Position numbers and translations under genes: made by a program | The notes under the pieces: generated by a model | The model's input: the letters and a program-made list of their open reading frames with translations, nothing else | Database searches by the model: none | What the model was told of the DNA's origin: nothing | Assembly: GCA_029961685.1 (NCBI GenBank) | Contig: JARWKL010000016.1 | Span: 4,279,207-4,343,206 of the forward strand | Origin: Aristolochia californica | Lineage: Eukaryota; Streptophyta; Magnoliopsida; Piperales; Aristolochiaceae | Length of the DNA: 64,000 nucleotides | Direction of reading: 5' to 3' | Part shown: in pieces, positions 21,495 to 33,196 of the stretch | How the letters are laid out: each line of letters starts with the position of its first letter | Numbering within the stretch: position 1 is the stretch's first letter

Positions 21495-23731
21495 AAAGGG
21501 TAAGTGAGAGTCAAATAAATGACGATAGGAGAAAAGAGTGCCAAAGGGTAATGGGTAATGAGGAAGATAGGGTGTGGAAATTGGGTTCACTATGTGTTTT
21601 ATTTTTTTAAGAAATTCAAATCTTCATTACAATAACCAATGACGACAACAATCAGTAAATAATGAACCCAAGGCAAGCAATTGAGTAGTTTTTCTTCAAT
21701 AAGAATGTCTCAATCAAAGAGACACAATAGTAGCAAGAGAAATGGGCCAATGCCCAAATAACCGGTAAATAATGGAAGTCCTTAAGAGAATAAGGACACA
21801 TGAAATAATTCGTAGCGAGTTCATTCTTGAATAAGGAAGATATGAACCTAGACCAGTATAACACAAGAAGAGAGCAAGTAGACCGAGTCAGGTTGGCTCG
21901 TGTTCGAGTTGACCCGGTCCAAGTTTGGTGTCATCATTTTCGACAAAAGCAACAGAGCTAGCGCTCAGGAAATAACCCATGAACAGAATCAGTATGTAAA
22001 CCCGATAGATTAATTAGATTAACTCGGCAGAGTCTGGTGTTGTCGTCTCCAGTAACAGCAACGGAGTTGACACTCGAGAAATAACTAGCTCAAAATGAGT
22101 AAATCATGCATATCACTCAGTAGGCAGCAATAACCAAATAACAATCAGCTAAGTCATATAAAATATTTCCAAACAAAGCAATGCTGTCTGAGAGATCGTA
22201 AAGAAAAAATGAGAGAAAAATGATTGGTACATTGTCGTGATCTTTCTGAACAGAGGAATATCAAATATTTTTGGAAACAACTAGATATCTTCCTGAATAA
22301 TGCAAATATATTCTCGGCAATCAGAGTAAAAATGGAATGAATCGGAAGATCAATAACGAAGATCCGCAGATACCAAAAGATCAATTTTGAGCATGAACAA
22401 CAAAGCCAGCAAGAAATATCATTTTCCACGTGATCTCATAAGAGAAGATATGATGAATCAAACAATATTTTTCAGCCAGAAACGGATCCAAAAACATTTC
22501 AACAAGTCTTGTTGAACGAAGATATCTTCCATTGAAGCAACAACGTTTTCAGAATGACACACCAATGGCTGACTATTTGGTGAAGAAATTTTTGGAGTGG
22601 AATATGAATGCCAGTGCTCAAATAACATTGCTAGACAATTGGTCGTTCTCATATGAAGAATAGTAAGTTTCCAGAATTAATATTGAAGATGGCATTGATA
22701 CCAAGCTGGATAAAACCAACCACGCTTTGCCAGCTAATGTCCAACCGAGCAAAGAAGCCAGCCTCTAGTGATCAAAAGATGGTGACCGAAGATGACAACA
22801 ACTTTCGTCCAACGAGTTTGGTAGAGATATTGGAAGCCAACAGTCGATTTACCGAGTGATGGAAGATTTGTTGGAAGTGATCAACTGCCGAGCAATGGAG
22901 GAGCAGAGACTCCTCTTTAGACACCGATCAAAGGATGAGCAATGGAGGTACGAGATTCAGAGATCAGACATCGGTGCTATGACAGATAATGGAAGAGCAT
23001 CTTCTTCTCCAAAAGATAATGATCAAGAAAAGAAGAAAAACAACTGCCTATGCCGTTGAGAGAGCAGCTTCTCCAAAAATAATTTCTCCCCTATGATCAA
23101 CACCTATGCTTTCTGCGTATCAACGAGAAGTGCAGAAGAAACAGGGTAGTCTCTCCAATGAAAAAAAAAAGGCACCATCCAAGCCAAATAGAGAGGATTG
23201 GTAATGACAGAGTAATGCTAGGCAGCAGGAGAAAATGAGCAGTGCTGGAAGGAAGACGAGCCAATTAGGAGAAAACCATGGTTCCAACAGTTTGTCCACT
23301 AGTATTGGAACGAGTAACATAAAAAAAATGAAGTTTTCAACAACAACAACAAAGATGATCAACAATATCGAAACGAAATTCCAGCAAAGATGAAAAATGA
23401 AGCAGCAATATGAGCAACGAAAAATAAAGGGTTTCTAGAATCTTGAAAACCATAACTGTGAGTCCTGAAAATCAATGCGTTGATACCATGTTGATTTTCA
23501 AAACTCCATGGATTAATCTATGAACAAAAGGAGAGAAGGCATGTTAGGGAGAAAACAAGAGGAGAATGAGATTGTGGACTTGTGTCCAAACCCTCCTCTT
23601 GAAGCACTATTTTAAAATGAATAAAAATATAATATTATAATTATGCCCCTCACCCTATAAGAGTGAAAAAGAGACAAGAAACATAAACTAATTACATCAG
23701 TGCCACCATAATTACATCATATCTTCCAACA
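21495..23731 (-). mobile_element. Non-coding LTR retrotransposon derivative (copy 1)
   Basis: On the minus strand a 243-bp LTR (23731 to 23489) starts TGTTGGAAGATATGATG and ends in CA. It is followed at once by TGGTATCAACGC, a primer-binding-site-like match to initiator tRNA-Met. The internal region has no gag or pol frame, as in LARD/TRIM-type elements. It is related to 35800-38399 by shared LTR start, primer site and 3' segment (for example GGTAAGTGAGAGTCAAATAAA at 21499 and 35802). A clear right-hand LTR was not identified at the 21.5-kb end. Confidence 0.7.
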
Positions 23732-24900
23732 TAAATAGATGCTCATTTTACTCAAATTACAACAAGTTAGTGAACTTTTCTCTTTTCTAGAAATTGAACA
23801 ATCCCAACCTTATAAAAAAAACGAGGTTAGAAATCTAATCCCACTTTCATCTTCCTTCCCTTTCCCTGACTCCATCTTATTCAAAACAGTATTTAGGTTT
23901 TCAAAAACCAACTCAAGCTTGCAAAAGCTCCAAAAGTAGAAAATTGACTCTTACCCACATGTGTTTCTGTTTCCTAGACCTTGTTCTCAACCAAAATCTA
24001 ACCCTCACTCCAAACATGACCTCTAAACCCCACCTTGGTCAATTCCAACCCCGCTCATTTCATTTTCCCACAACCATGCTTCTTGCCCTATGTGGTCAAG
24101 GCCATGTTTTCAAAAACCCAATTCTGAGCCACAACCCTAAACCCTAAACCTTAAATACAAATAATAAATAAAATTAATGTGTAAATACAATATGCATCAA
24201 CTAATACATTATACATATAAAAAATACGTTCATGATATGACAATTTGTATCATAAATACAGAGAAAGCCTCTCCTCCTTGCTCATCCATTCCATTCTGAA
24301 TTAATTCTGCGGAAATTCACAATCTTAATCCTAACATAATGGTAGAAACAAAAACAGTATTGGGCATTAACAAAGCTCCCATTATGAATAAACAAAAACA
24401 GTGTATAATTTTTAATAAATAGTCAACAATTTGAATTTGAATGTTTTAATGATCTATCGCATGCGTCCCATTAAGAAGGTGAAACAAAAAACAAACACCA
24501 GCATGATCCAATGAAGGCACGCTGGTTTATCTTCCTCATTCGCAGATGAAAAACTGCCCTGAAGTGGAAAATAAAACGGAAAATAAATAGACGAGAGAAG
24601 AGCAAAGAGACTAACGTGTGGGAGTCAGAGCTGAGCGTGCCGAGACGATGATTAGATGAGCAGCGACTTACAGCAGCAGAAAGACGTTCGCTCTGTAGAT
24701 TTTCGGCAAAGAGTCATAGTCAAGATCGAAACTAATTGAGTGTAACTGAAATCGGTTCCAACTGGTCAAACGGAAATCGCAATTGGGTTCTGCAAGTTTG
24801 TCATTATCGCTTTCGTTTCTTTGAAGATCCAAAATCAATCTGATTTTCTGTTATCTCTCGGATTCGTTTTGCTTAAGAGGTTGAGGGGGTGAGAGGAAGT
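23732..24900. other. No recognisable gene
   Basis: Contains short open frames and a telomere-like AACCCTAAACCCTAAACC near 24132. I see no domain or transposon terminus. Confidence 0.5.
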
Positions 24901-24904
24901 AGCG

Positions 24905-25560
24905 AATCATCTCTTCAATGCAGCAAACAATCCTGTTGAGGGGACAAGTTATGGAATAAATATATAGCCCTGAGAAAATTTATTACTATACACAAACGTA
25001 TCTTTACAATTTTATTGAGAATTTGGAGAGTTACGAAATATTGATTTCGTATCAGAAACAACACCAACAGATTATTCATTTGTTTTTTGAACCCTGTGAG
25101 AGCTACTCATTTGATCTCTCGAGGTGGATTGATTTGTCTGCAATAGGAGTTCAGTAGCTTGAACTTGATGATATTCGATGGATGAAGAAATTCAGAAAAC
25201 CGGATTGTTTGTTCTCCTATCCATCGATATCTTCACTCGAGTTTACCTGGTGCATAAAGGAGCCTCATTACATTTTCAATGTCTCAAATATCTAAAAAAT
25301 GAAAGCAAAGAAGATTGATAATCTTCGGCTGAAGAGATGGAGATAAGTAAGCCGAACCTGAAGAGTTTTAAGTACAATGGTCGAGTTTGGAACAAGCCCA
25401 CTTTCAACAACACCCTCCCTAGATGAAGCTACGGAGATGTTCACCCTTGACCTCGAATTCTAATTTGAACTCTCCAGGGATATAGATCCCTTGAAATCAA
25501 GTTTTTGCCCAGAAAATAGATTGATTAACACAATACTTTTTTTTGTTATTTCAGATCACA
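24905..25560 (+). pseudogene. F-box/LRR pseudogene B, first fragment
   Basis: Plus-strand segments read ESYEILISYQKQHQQ, IHLFFEPCESYSFDLSRWID, LELDDIRWMKKFRKPDCLFS, PSISSLEFTWCIKEPH, and DEATEMFTLDLEF. This is the LRR part of the same F-box family as copy A, in the opposite orientation. Stops (such as after IGVQ) and frameshifts break it. It is followed within 40 bases by a second, F-box-bearing copy, so two family members sit head to tail. Confidence 0.65.
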
Positions 25561-25593
25561 AATAGCAGTGTGTAACAAACAAAAAACCAGTCA

Positions 25594-26230
25594 ATGGACT
25601 TTCTGCCTAAGAGAACCTTTACTCAGAAGACTGACAATATCAGCAAGCTACTAGAAAATATTATTCACCACATACTCTCTTTTTCTTCCATTGAAGTGTA
25701 CAGTGATGACATCAATTCTGTCTAGGCAATGGATAAACATGAGGAAACCCCTATGGATTTACAACACTATTATAGGCTTGACAAGGAGTTCACAACAAAT
25801 TTAAAGAAGGCATATTATGTACAAGTTGTCTACCAACTTCTACAACTCCATACTCTGGACAAGATTAAGAAGTTTCGCCCGTTCTTTTGTCCCGGTGACA
25901 GATACTCATCCGATCTCACAGAATGGATTAAATTTGTCAAAGTCGAAGGATTTGGGGAGCTTGTGCTTGATTTGAGTGGAAGTGTAAGGCACTCAGACTC
26001 AACAGATGATGATGATATCAGGTGGGAGATGAATAAATTCAGATATCAAACTCTTTGTTATCTTGTCTATCAATATCATCTCTCAACTTAACTTGCTGCA
26101 TACTAGAGTCTTAGGAAGATGTCAAGGGTTTCAAAACCTTAAGAAGTGTTGCTCTCTATCGCATGACCATTACTGGTGATCAAGTAGGTAAGATAATTTG
26201 TGGCTCGAGGACTTGAGTTTGAGTAACTAC
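25594..26230 (+). pseudogene. F-box/LRR pseudogene B, second fragment with F-box start
   Basis: The frame MDFLPKRTFTQ continues to NISKLLENIIHHILSF, which fits the first helix of an F-box (consensus ISxLPDxILxxILSF), and stops at TAG 25723. It reopens at 25729 for 120 codons containing KKFRPFFCPGDRYSSDLTEW, FGELVLDLSGS and DDIRWEMNKF. Another frame carries LSCLSISSLNLTCCILES and KGFKTLRSVALYRMTIT. The order F-box, then the Y-S-D-L-x-x-W strand, then LRRs is that of plant F-box/LRR proteins. The second half of the F-box, including the Trp-containing part, is missing. The 120-codon frame could still be translated, but a working SCF receptor is unlikely. Confidence 0.7.
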
Positions 26231-26274
26231 GACTCCCTGAAGTCAATGAAAATTGATCATCTTCAACTGAAGAG

Positions 26275-27705
26275 ATTAATAGTGGAGTAAGTAGCTTGAA
26301 CTTGATGATATTCGATGGATGAAGAAATTCAGAAAACTGGAGTGTTTGTTCTCTTGTCCATCGATATCTTCACTCAACTTAACCTGATGCATCAAGGAGC
26401 CTCATTACAATTTCAAAGGTTTCAAATCTCTAAAAAATAAAAGTAATGAAGATTGATCAACTTTGGTTGAAGAGATGGAGATAAGCAAGCCGAACCTGAA
26501 GAGTCTTGAGGTCAAGGCTCGAGTTGTGACATGCCCACTTTCAAAGACATCCCCTCCCTAAATGAATCTACCGAGATGCTAACCATTGACCTCAACTTCT
26601 ACTTCGAAATATTCAGGTATGTAGACCACTTGAACTCAAGCCTTTCAAATTGAATGCTCAACCCAGCCAGTTGCTACTTTGAACCATCACGTTTGTCAAA
26701 TTGAATGCTCAACCCAACCAGTTCAGCATCTAGACCGGTTGGGTTGAGCATTTCAATTTGAAAAATTGGATTGTTCAACTTGTCAATATCTCAGGTACTG
26801 GCGAAGCTCCAGCAGTGTTTACCTGTGATAAGCTAGCAGACGAACTTAAATGGAGTTGAGAAGATTTAAGAAAGAACCATTAAAGAAAAAAAAAGAGGAT
26901 TCAAATAGCGATGGAGAGAGCACCAGAATTGAACATTTTAAACAGATGAATGAATGAGAAAAGGCTTACAAATGGATCGATTGCAGTACAGGAATCCAGT
27001 CTCCTAGAAGAAAGAGGATCACAAGTTTGAACAGCTATGTTGTTCCTCTTCTTTGCTGCAATTTCTTTACAGAACGCAAAAGAAGAAGAAGATGAAAGGG
27101 AAGACAAAACACTCTTGATTCTCTTTCCCCTACTCTCATTCTAACTCTCTCCTGCTTTATATAACTCTTGTTTATGTATTTTTTATTGTAACAACTAATT
27201 CAGACATTCAATGCGCTCATAAAATTGGTTGTAACAAACTTGAAAGTTGGCTGTAACTTGTAAGACACTAGCAAATCGGTGGTCTCCCTTACTCTTGCCT
27301 TCTTTATATAACTCTTGTTAATGCATTTCTGGCTGTAACAAACAATGCAATCATTGAATGCGCTCATAAAATTGGTTGTAACAAACCTGAAAATTAGTTG
27401 TAACTTGTAAGACACCAGGAAATTGGTTGTTACAAACCTGATGATGGGGCGTGATAGATGTTGCTGTCTTAGCAACCATTTTAGGATGGAAGCAGAAAGT
27501 GCCAACAGCCACATGGATGGGTGGTGTCAGAACCAAAACTGACCCATCGGTTTAGTGATTTTTTGTTTCTTATATAGGGAAAAAAGATTTAGCTTAAAAT
27601 CGGAAGATCTGGCCCGTTAGTCTAGTCCTATCGTAATTGGACCGAGTAAGATTACGCCTGGTTCAATGCTTACAAAGTAATGTGAAAAAAATCAGTTATA
27701 CCTTA
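26275..27705 (+). pseudogene. F-box/LRR pseudogene B, third fragment with shared non-coding module
   Basis: Duplicates the LRR end seen in the first fragment: PSLNESTEMLTIDLNFYFEI and FRYVDHLNSSLSN, preceded by EEMEISKPNLKSLEV in another frame. It then continues into a module (26640-27705) shared with copies A and C. That module contains three nearly identical GAATGCTCAACCCA blocks, a foldback, and a block with GGTTGTAACAAACCTGAAAA. A duplication of about 148 bp occurs at 27200-27445. No complete frame remains. Confidence 0.6.
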
Positions 27706-27804
27706 ATGGGGTTTCATTGAGTTATGAAGTTTCTTTCCACTTGATTTTCGAGATTTCTTTCAAATAATTTTCTGAGTTCAATAAACTAAATGAGTTCCTC
27801 GACT

Positions 27805-28150
27805 GTAGAAATAAGAAATAGAATGTGGTTACCAAATCCAGTGCAATGACACATACATTGAGTGAAATATTATGGGTAAAGTCACTTCTCTTTGAATATA
27901 CCTCGATGAAACTTCATTGTGGCAATCAAACAATTATCTACAATTCAGTCTTTTGTCAAGGAACAAAACATTTTGAGATTGATTATCATTTTGTTTGAGA
28001 AAAACAGCTAGGAATATATCCCTTGAATATGTCTCTTCCCAAAGCCAGGTGACCGATATCTTCACTAAAGAGATTGCAATGAGACCTCTTTTGTATACTT
28101 GTTCCAAGTTGGGTGTCTATTATGTGTATGCACCAACTTGAGGGGGAGAA
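27805..28150 (+). pseudogene. Ty1/copia polyprotein C-terminus (RNase H) remnant
   Basis: The plus frame reads VVTKSSAMTHTLSEILWVK, MKLHCGNQTIIYNSVFCQ and GTKHFEIDYHFV-stop-EKQLGI. These match the SSAEAE..LWLK, CDNQxAI and RTKHIExDxHFxREK landmarks of copia RNase H. The first catalytic Asp of CDNQ is Gly here. Stops interrupt it. It ends just before a polypurine tract (GAGGGGGAGAAG, about 28140). Confidence 0.75.
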
Positions 28151-28151
28151 G

Positions 28152-28440
28152 TGGAGAAGTGAAAAGACTAAATTGTAATTTTTTTCTTGATTTTTTTGTT
28201 ATGTCTATCCATCTATTTCACTTATATAAAGGCAACTTTGTCTAAATTCAGTCTTTCCAGGGGAGAAGAGAGGAACATGCTCTAAGCTTCTCTTTCTTTT
28301 CCTCCTAACTCTCTCTCTCTTGTGTAGCTTTCTCCTTCCTCTCCTTCTTCCTCTTCTTTCTCCTCTCTTCTTCAATTTCCTTCTTTCTTCTTCTTCTACA
28401 CTCAACCTTTAGAGAAAAATCAAGATAAATTAATGGAATC
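28152..28440 (+). mobile_element. 3' LTR start of the same copia remnant
   Basis: Directly after the polypurine tract the sequence begins TGGAGAAGTGAAAAG and contains a TATA box (ACTTATATAAAGG near 28220) with a pyrimidine-rich leader after it. The 3' end of the LTR is not clear. Confidence 0.5.
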
Positions 28441-28512
28441 CTAGAATATAATATTTCTAATTTTATATGAATAGTTGAAGTGGACCATAGCCAATCAAAT
28501 GGATATACTACT

Positions 28513-28895
28513 AGAAATTTCCTTTGAAGGATTTTTAAACTACACAACATACTTAAAGCATATAATTGGTAACTTGAATGTTTTTTATCATCAAAATTAT
28601 CTCAATGGAGGTCTTAAGATCAACATTCCCTCCATTTTTATGATGACAAACACTCATAAGTTTATAGTGATACAAATGTTATGAGTGCATAAAATGAATA
28701 CAAAAATTTTCTTTGAGGAATTTTTAAACTACATAACAAACTTAAGCCATATAATTGGTAACTTGAGTGTTTGTTATCATTAAAATTATCTCAATGGGGT
28801 TCTTAAAACCAACATTCCCTACATTTTTATAGCAGACACTCATAAGTTTTTAGTGATACAAATGTTATGAATGCATAAAAGGAATACCAAATACA
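28513..28895 (+). repeat. Tandem duplication, period about 188 bp
   Basis: Two diverged copies share GGATTTTTAAACTACA-, TATAATTGGTAACTTGA- and CATAAGTTT-type blocks in order. No gene. Confidence 0.8.
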
Positions 28896-28919
28896 AAAAT
28901 CAAACTCTTTCATCTTGAC

Positions 28920-29760
28920 TCCCCAAAGTTCAATGCTATGTTGACTTTGTGGATTTTTATACGTTCACTCCAAATTTTCTCCTCCTTTTGATATCATCAA
29001 AATTTATAATGGAGACTATAGGTATGCTCCCCTTATAGTGATGCTCCCCCGACGTCATGCAATGGTCTCTCTCTGACTATTGCATTCTACTACCCCTACG
29101 ATATGTACATTAGCTTGTAATTGTACTCCCCCTTAAATTTTACACTCCCTTTATTTTCACGCTTTCAAGATTTCTGAAGTAGTCTCAAGTAATATCACAA
29201 TCAAAACACAACTCTCTTTTTAGGGATCTTGGGACTACATGTCTCATTTCATACTAACAAAACCATACACAATGACTAAAACACTGGTCAAAATTGTTAG
29301 TCAATTTTCACTTCTAAAGCTGAGCTAGCAAGGCTCTACTTTCACCTAGATTTACTAAGTGGTTCCCTAGAAGCTAATTTTCAAGACCCTTGTCTAGAGT
29401 GTATAACCTCCTTTTGGGCTACATTTTCTCGTTCTTTACCCTACTGCTTCTTTCTCCTTTTCAATTTTCTTACCAACTATGCTCATTTGACAATCTTGGT
29501 CTCATGACCAACTTTCTCAACTTGAGGTGACTTCTTCATCTCTTGTATGCACGACCCTTCATTTGGTTTCATTCACATTTCTCCCAAAATCTTCTATAAA
29601 CTAGCCCAAGGTTCCATTTCTTTCACCATACTCTATAGTTCCTTTTGAGCCTTTAGTTTTTCATTTGCAGACATCAAATGAGATTTTGGGATTTTAGGTT
29701 TTCAACTTATCTCATTTCCGTAGCTTCTTTATTTGCTAGCCTCTATCTCAAACTCCTTAT
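28920..29760 (-). mobile_element. Probable 3' region of a copia-type element, minus strand
   Basis: The minus strand has polypurine runs (AAGGGGGAGT near 29135, and GGAGCATCACTATAAGGGGAG near 29050) and, further 5', remnants such as MSANEKLKAQKE and VKEMEPWASL. Purine tracts after a broken charged coding stretch are typical of the end of plant copia elements. I could not identify an enzyme domain. Confidence 0.35.
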
Positions 29761-29929
29761 GAGGTTGCTTTCTTCTTCTTTTACTACTCAAAAAAGATCT
29801 GCTGATTTTAGAATATGAGTTCTTTCTCATTTCTTCATTCATGCTTCTTGCACACTTTCATTGCCTTAATTTACCCTATAGACTCAAAACAACATAGCAA
29901 ACAAATCACAAAATCTCACATATATATTA

Positions 29930-30680
29930 ATGGATTTTAAAATAAATTCAGCCGAAACATTTATTATATCCAAGATGAATCTCATCATCAATGATTTTAA
30001 AATAGATGATATTCAAGATGAGAACATCTCTATGAGACTTTCTTAGTCTCACAAACTTACTCCTAGTTTGAAACCAAAAGAAATGTAAAAGAAGATATTG
30101 AATTGCTACATTGGGAACTCTAATGATTTAGAATATGCAAAAATATTCAAGAAATAAAAAAAACTTTATGAATAATTTTCACTTCTATTGCCTTTAGACC
30201 AAAAAATCTTAGCTAAGGTGTAGTTTTGGATAAAATTGAAAAGACACGTACAAAATAATAATTTTTATTTCTAATTATGGTGAAAGGATATCATTGTTAT
30301 GGGATACCACATTTCCCATAACAATGATATCCTTTCACATTAATTAGAAATGACAATTATTATTATGTAGGTGACTTTTCAATTTTATCCAAAACTACAC
30401 CTTAGCTAAGATTTTTTTAATCCTTTTAATTTAACTTGCTATAATTATTAACACTAAAAAGTTGACGAGGTGGGTAATGTGTTACGTATCAACCACAAGA
30501 ATTGGTGTAACTAGTAATATCTGTATCATTACATCTAATATGCATCTTTTGTTGGATTGTATTAGTTATATATCTTCTTTCAAAGCTAATATCAACACAC
30601 CCAAAGTCCAACACATATTACTCGATGAATGAAATAAGTGACAAGGGCATCCCTTGGTACGAGGACTAAATGATCGAGAT
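29930..30680 (+). repeat. Dispersed repeat, copy 1, carrying a long foldback
   Basis: Homologous, in opposite orientation, to 45810-46450: both contain TACATTGGGAACTCTAATGATTTAGAAT-like text, the TTCACTTCTATTGCCTTTAGAC block, and AAAGCTAATATCAACA / AAGTCCAACACATATTACTC. No protein is recognised. It may be an LTR or another non-coding element. Confidence 0.65.
30201..30418. repeat. Long inverted repeat (about 103-bp arms, 11-bp loop)
   Basis: The left arm, AAAAAATCTTAGCTAAGGTG ... ATATCATTGTTATGGG (30201-30303), is almost fully complementary to the right arm CCCATAACAATGATATC ... CTTAGCTAAGATTTTTT (30315-30418). A transcript from either strand would fold into a near-perfect hairpin. Confidence 0.9.
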
Positions 30681-30689
30681 CCAAAATGA

Positions 30690-31490
30690 TGTTTTTAAGT
30701 TTTTTAGAAGAGAAGTCACAAAAGGCATCCCATTAAATTTCATGTATGGTCTTCCTCAACCTTGTCTAGGATAGATAAAGGTGGTGATTGTGAAGCAGCT
30801 AGATGATGAAAGTGAGAAAATTTAAGCAATCATGGAAGATTTGGGCAGACACTTCAATGCTCAAGAACAAGTCTTCAAACCACCAACAGAGGAACAAAAA
30901 GCTATAAGCATTAGAGTAGCAACACTTGGCATGTGACTTAAGACAGAGTTTGGAAAGGATTCGTTCAAAGTAAACCTATAGGGGGTGAATAGGTTTACTA
31001 AAAAATTAAGAACTTTAAAATTATCAATCATAATCACATTCACAACACCAATTTTTATAGAGGTTCACAATCACTATTTTAGATTGTGGCTCTACTCCCA
31101 GGGATCTCTTACCTTGGAGTTAAAGGATCTACTCTGTAAAGCCAAACGACATCTACAAATTAGACCCACACAGGTTCAATTACAACACCTTCCCCAAACA
31201 GTTAGGGGCTTATAGTTAGCAAACTTTAAATACATAACCTATAACAACATTTTTTTTCATTCAAGGACTTACTAAAATAACAGCAACAACAATAACATCA
31301 ACAACAACACTTACCCACATATGGACTTACGGAAACAAAAACACCTACCTAGACAAGGTCTTATGGCAATAGCAAATACTTGCCAACATTGAGTTTTATG
31401 GCAAGAACAACATGTGACAACACTAAGTATAGATGCTTAACAAGTTAACAAATGACTACGTAGCAAAGGTCCCTTGTTTTTCAATCATGG
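30690..31490 (+). other. Unidentified coding remnant and non-coding DNA
   Basis: A broken plus frame around 30785-30965 reads KQLDDESEKI, AIMEDLGRHFNAQEQVF and PPTEEQKAISIRVATLGM, which looks protein-derived but is not recognised. After 30980 a GGGGGTGAATAGG-type text and low-complexity AAC repeats (near 31270-31310) suggest retroelement debris. Confidence 0.35.
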
Positions 31491-31495
31491 CTAAG

Positions 31496-33129
31496 TGTTG
31501 AGCATAGGTTGACTCCTATGTTATTTTTTATGATAACAAAACTTAATTGATCTAACAATTTGAAAAACTAAGTATTCATATATTTCACCATCAAGGGTCA
31601 ATGCATCTCAAGGTTTAAAACTTCAAAACGATCAAGCCTACACATGATCTCGACCATAATTGAAGGACATCATTAGCAGAAGCACCCACAAGGAAGAAGA
31701 CAAAGAGAAGACAAGAGTTCAAATGTAAAAGTTAAATGTCCATACTCAGTCATAATGTAAGAGAGTATTCTTAAAATCCCTTGGTTAAGTGCAATTGCGA
31801 AATTGAAGCTTTAAGTCATAAAATGCATATAGATATATTTAAGAACATCATGAACATCACTTAGAACTTGTTAGAGAACAAAGAGAAAAACATTCTCATG
31901 TTTTAAATGTCCACATAGTTGAACTGACACTGAAAAGATTGATCATCTAGAAGTGCAGGGGAAAGAAATATATAGCATGATTGATAAACCATAGTCGATT
32001 GATCCATCATCCAGAACATGGCCATTTCATGCTATAAACCATGATCAATCATCCCATTTGGTTGATTGATCAATTCTACCCAGGAAAACAAATTTTAAAT
32101 GGAATGATTGAACACCCCACCTGATTGATCGATTAGATAGAATCTTGCCAATCAAACAGAATCTTGCCAGTCAAGGACATAAAACATGACTTATCATAGG
32201 AAATGCACTAATCGATCATACTTGTATTGCATAGTCAGAGAAAATTCGGATTGATCAATCATCCCCTAGTCAATGATTTAGCAACTTAACTTTTCTGGAA
32301 AAATGGTAATATATTGATCAATCAGTCCATCGATCAATATGTCACTGTCTAATAGAAAAGTAGTTGTTATGATCAATTGATCGATCAATCACATGACAAT
32401 GATCGATCAATCAAAGTACTAATTTTTCTAAATGGGCAAAAAATGTCTAGTTCAAATTGGGGAAGTTTTTAATACCCCACCAAACATTGTATTGAAAATT
32501 TAATGAGCATTTATTGGTAAATATCCTAAGCTTTTACTCTCTATCTTGAAAAATCTCTTAAAAGTGCTTTAGAGTGAATGAGTGAGTCATATTCTTAGAA
32601 ATTTCACGTCTCTTTGCATCCCATCCTTGCTTTCATATAGTCAAACTCCTTCAATCACTTCACATTATGTTGTCAAGGAAGAGGAAGCTTGGATCTATCA
32701 AGGAGAATGATCTCTTCAAGTAAGGGTGTACATTTTTCCTTTATTTTTACTTAAATTTGTGAAAGGTTCATCTAGAACCTATAGAATCTAGATTCAAAGG
32801 GCCTGCTAGAGCTAGAATCTAGTAGCAATCTCTTGGGAAGTTTAGTGTTGTAAAATAAATGTATTGAGCTACAAGTGGCTTAAAGAGAGCCAAAATCTCT
32901 TTAGGTAATTTCGGCTATTAGAGCTTTTGAATAGTAAAATTTCCCAAGCAATGGTTCTTGGGCAGTGAATACCAATAGGAGAACATCAATAACAAAAAAA
33001 AAATGTGTCTCCTATGGTGTGTGCATAGTTTGATTTACTTTTATGCATGATTTTTTATTACACGTTCAACTTAACTTTTTATTCGATATTCTCAATTCAT
33101 CCTCCCCTTGAGAAGCCATTGAGCCAACA
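31496..33129 (+). repeat. Copia 5' LTR (1634 bp)
   Basis: Runs from TGTTGAGC to AGCCAACA. From 31650 on it matches 38400-39882 in order. It contains many copies of palindromic words of the GATCGATCAATC type between 31930 and 32420. Confidence 0.85.
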
Positions 33130-33131
33130 AT

Positions 33132-33145
33132 TGGTATCAAAGTGG
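33132..33145 (+). promoter_or_regulatory. Primer-binding site
   Basis: TGGTATCAAAGTGG two bases after the LTR end resembles the complement of the initiator tRNA-Met 3' end (TGGTATCAGAGC) used by plant copia elements. Confidence 0.7.
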
Positions 33146-33196
33146 GCCAAACACTGAATTGAAATCAAAATCCTCTTGATTTTGAAAAAAGAATAA

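Noticed and set aside
24132..24150. AACCCTAAACCCTAAACC as a telomere remnant
   Set aside because: Only two to three units; such short interstitial runs occur by chance and in many plant promoters.
28205..28550. Two Lys/Arg/Glu-rich minus-strand frames
   Set aside because: Antisense of a pyrimidine-rich LTR leader, not a protein gene.
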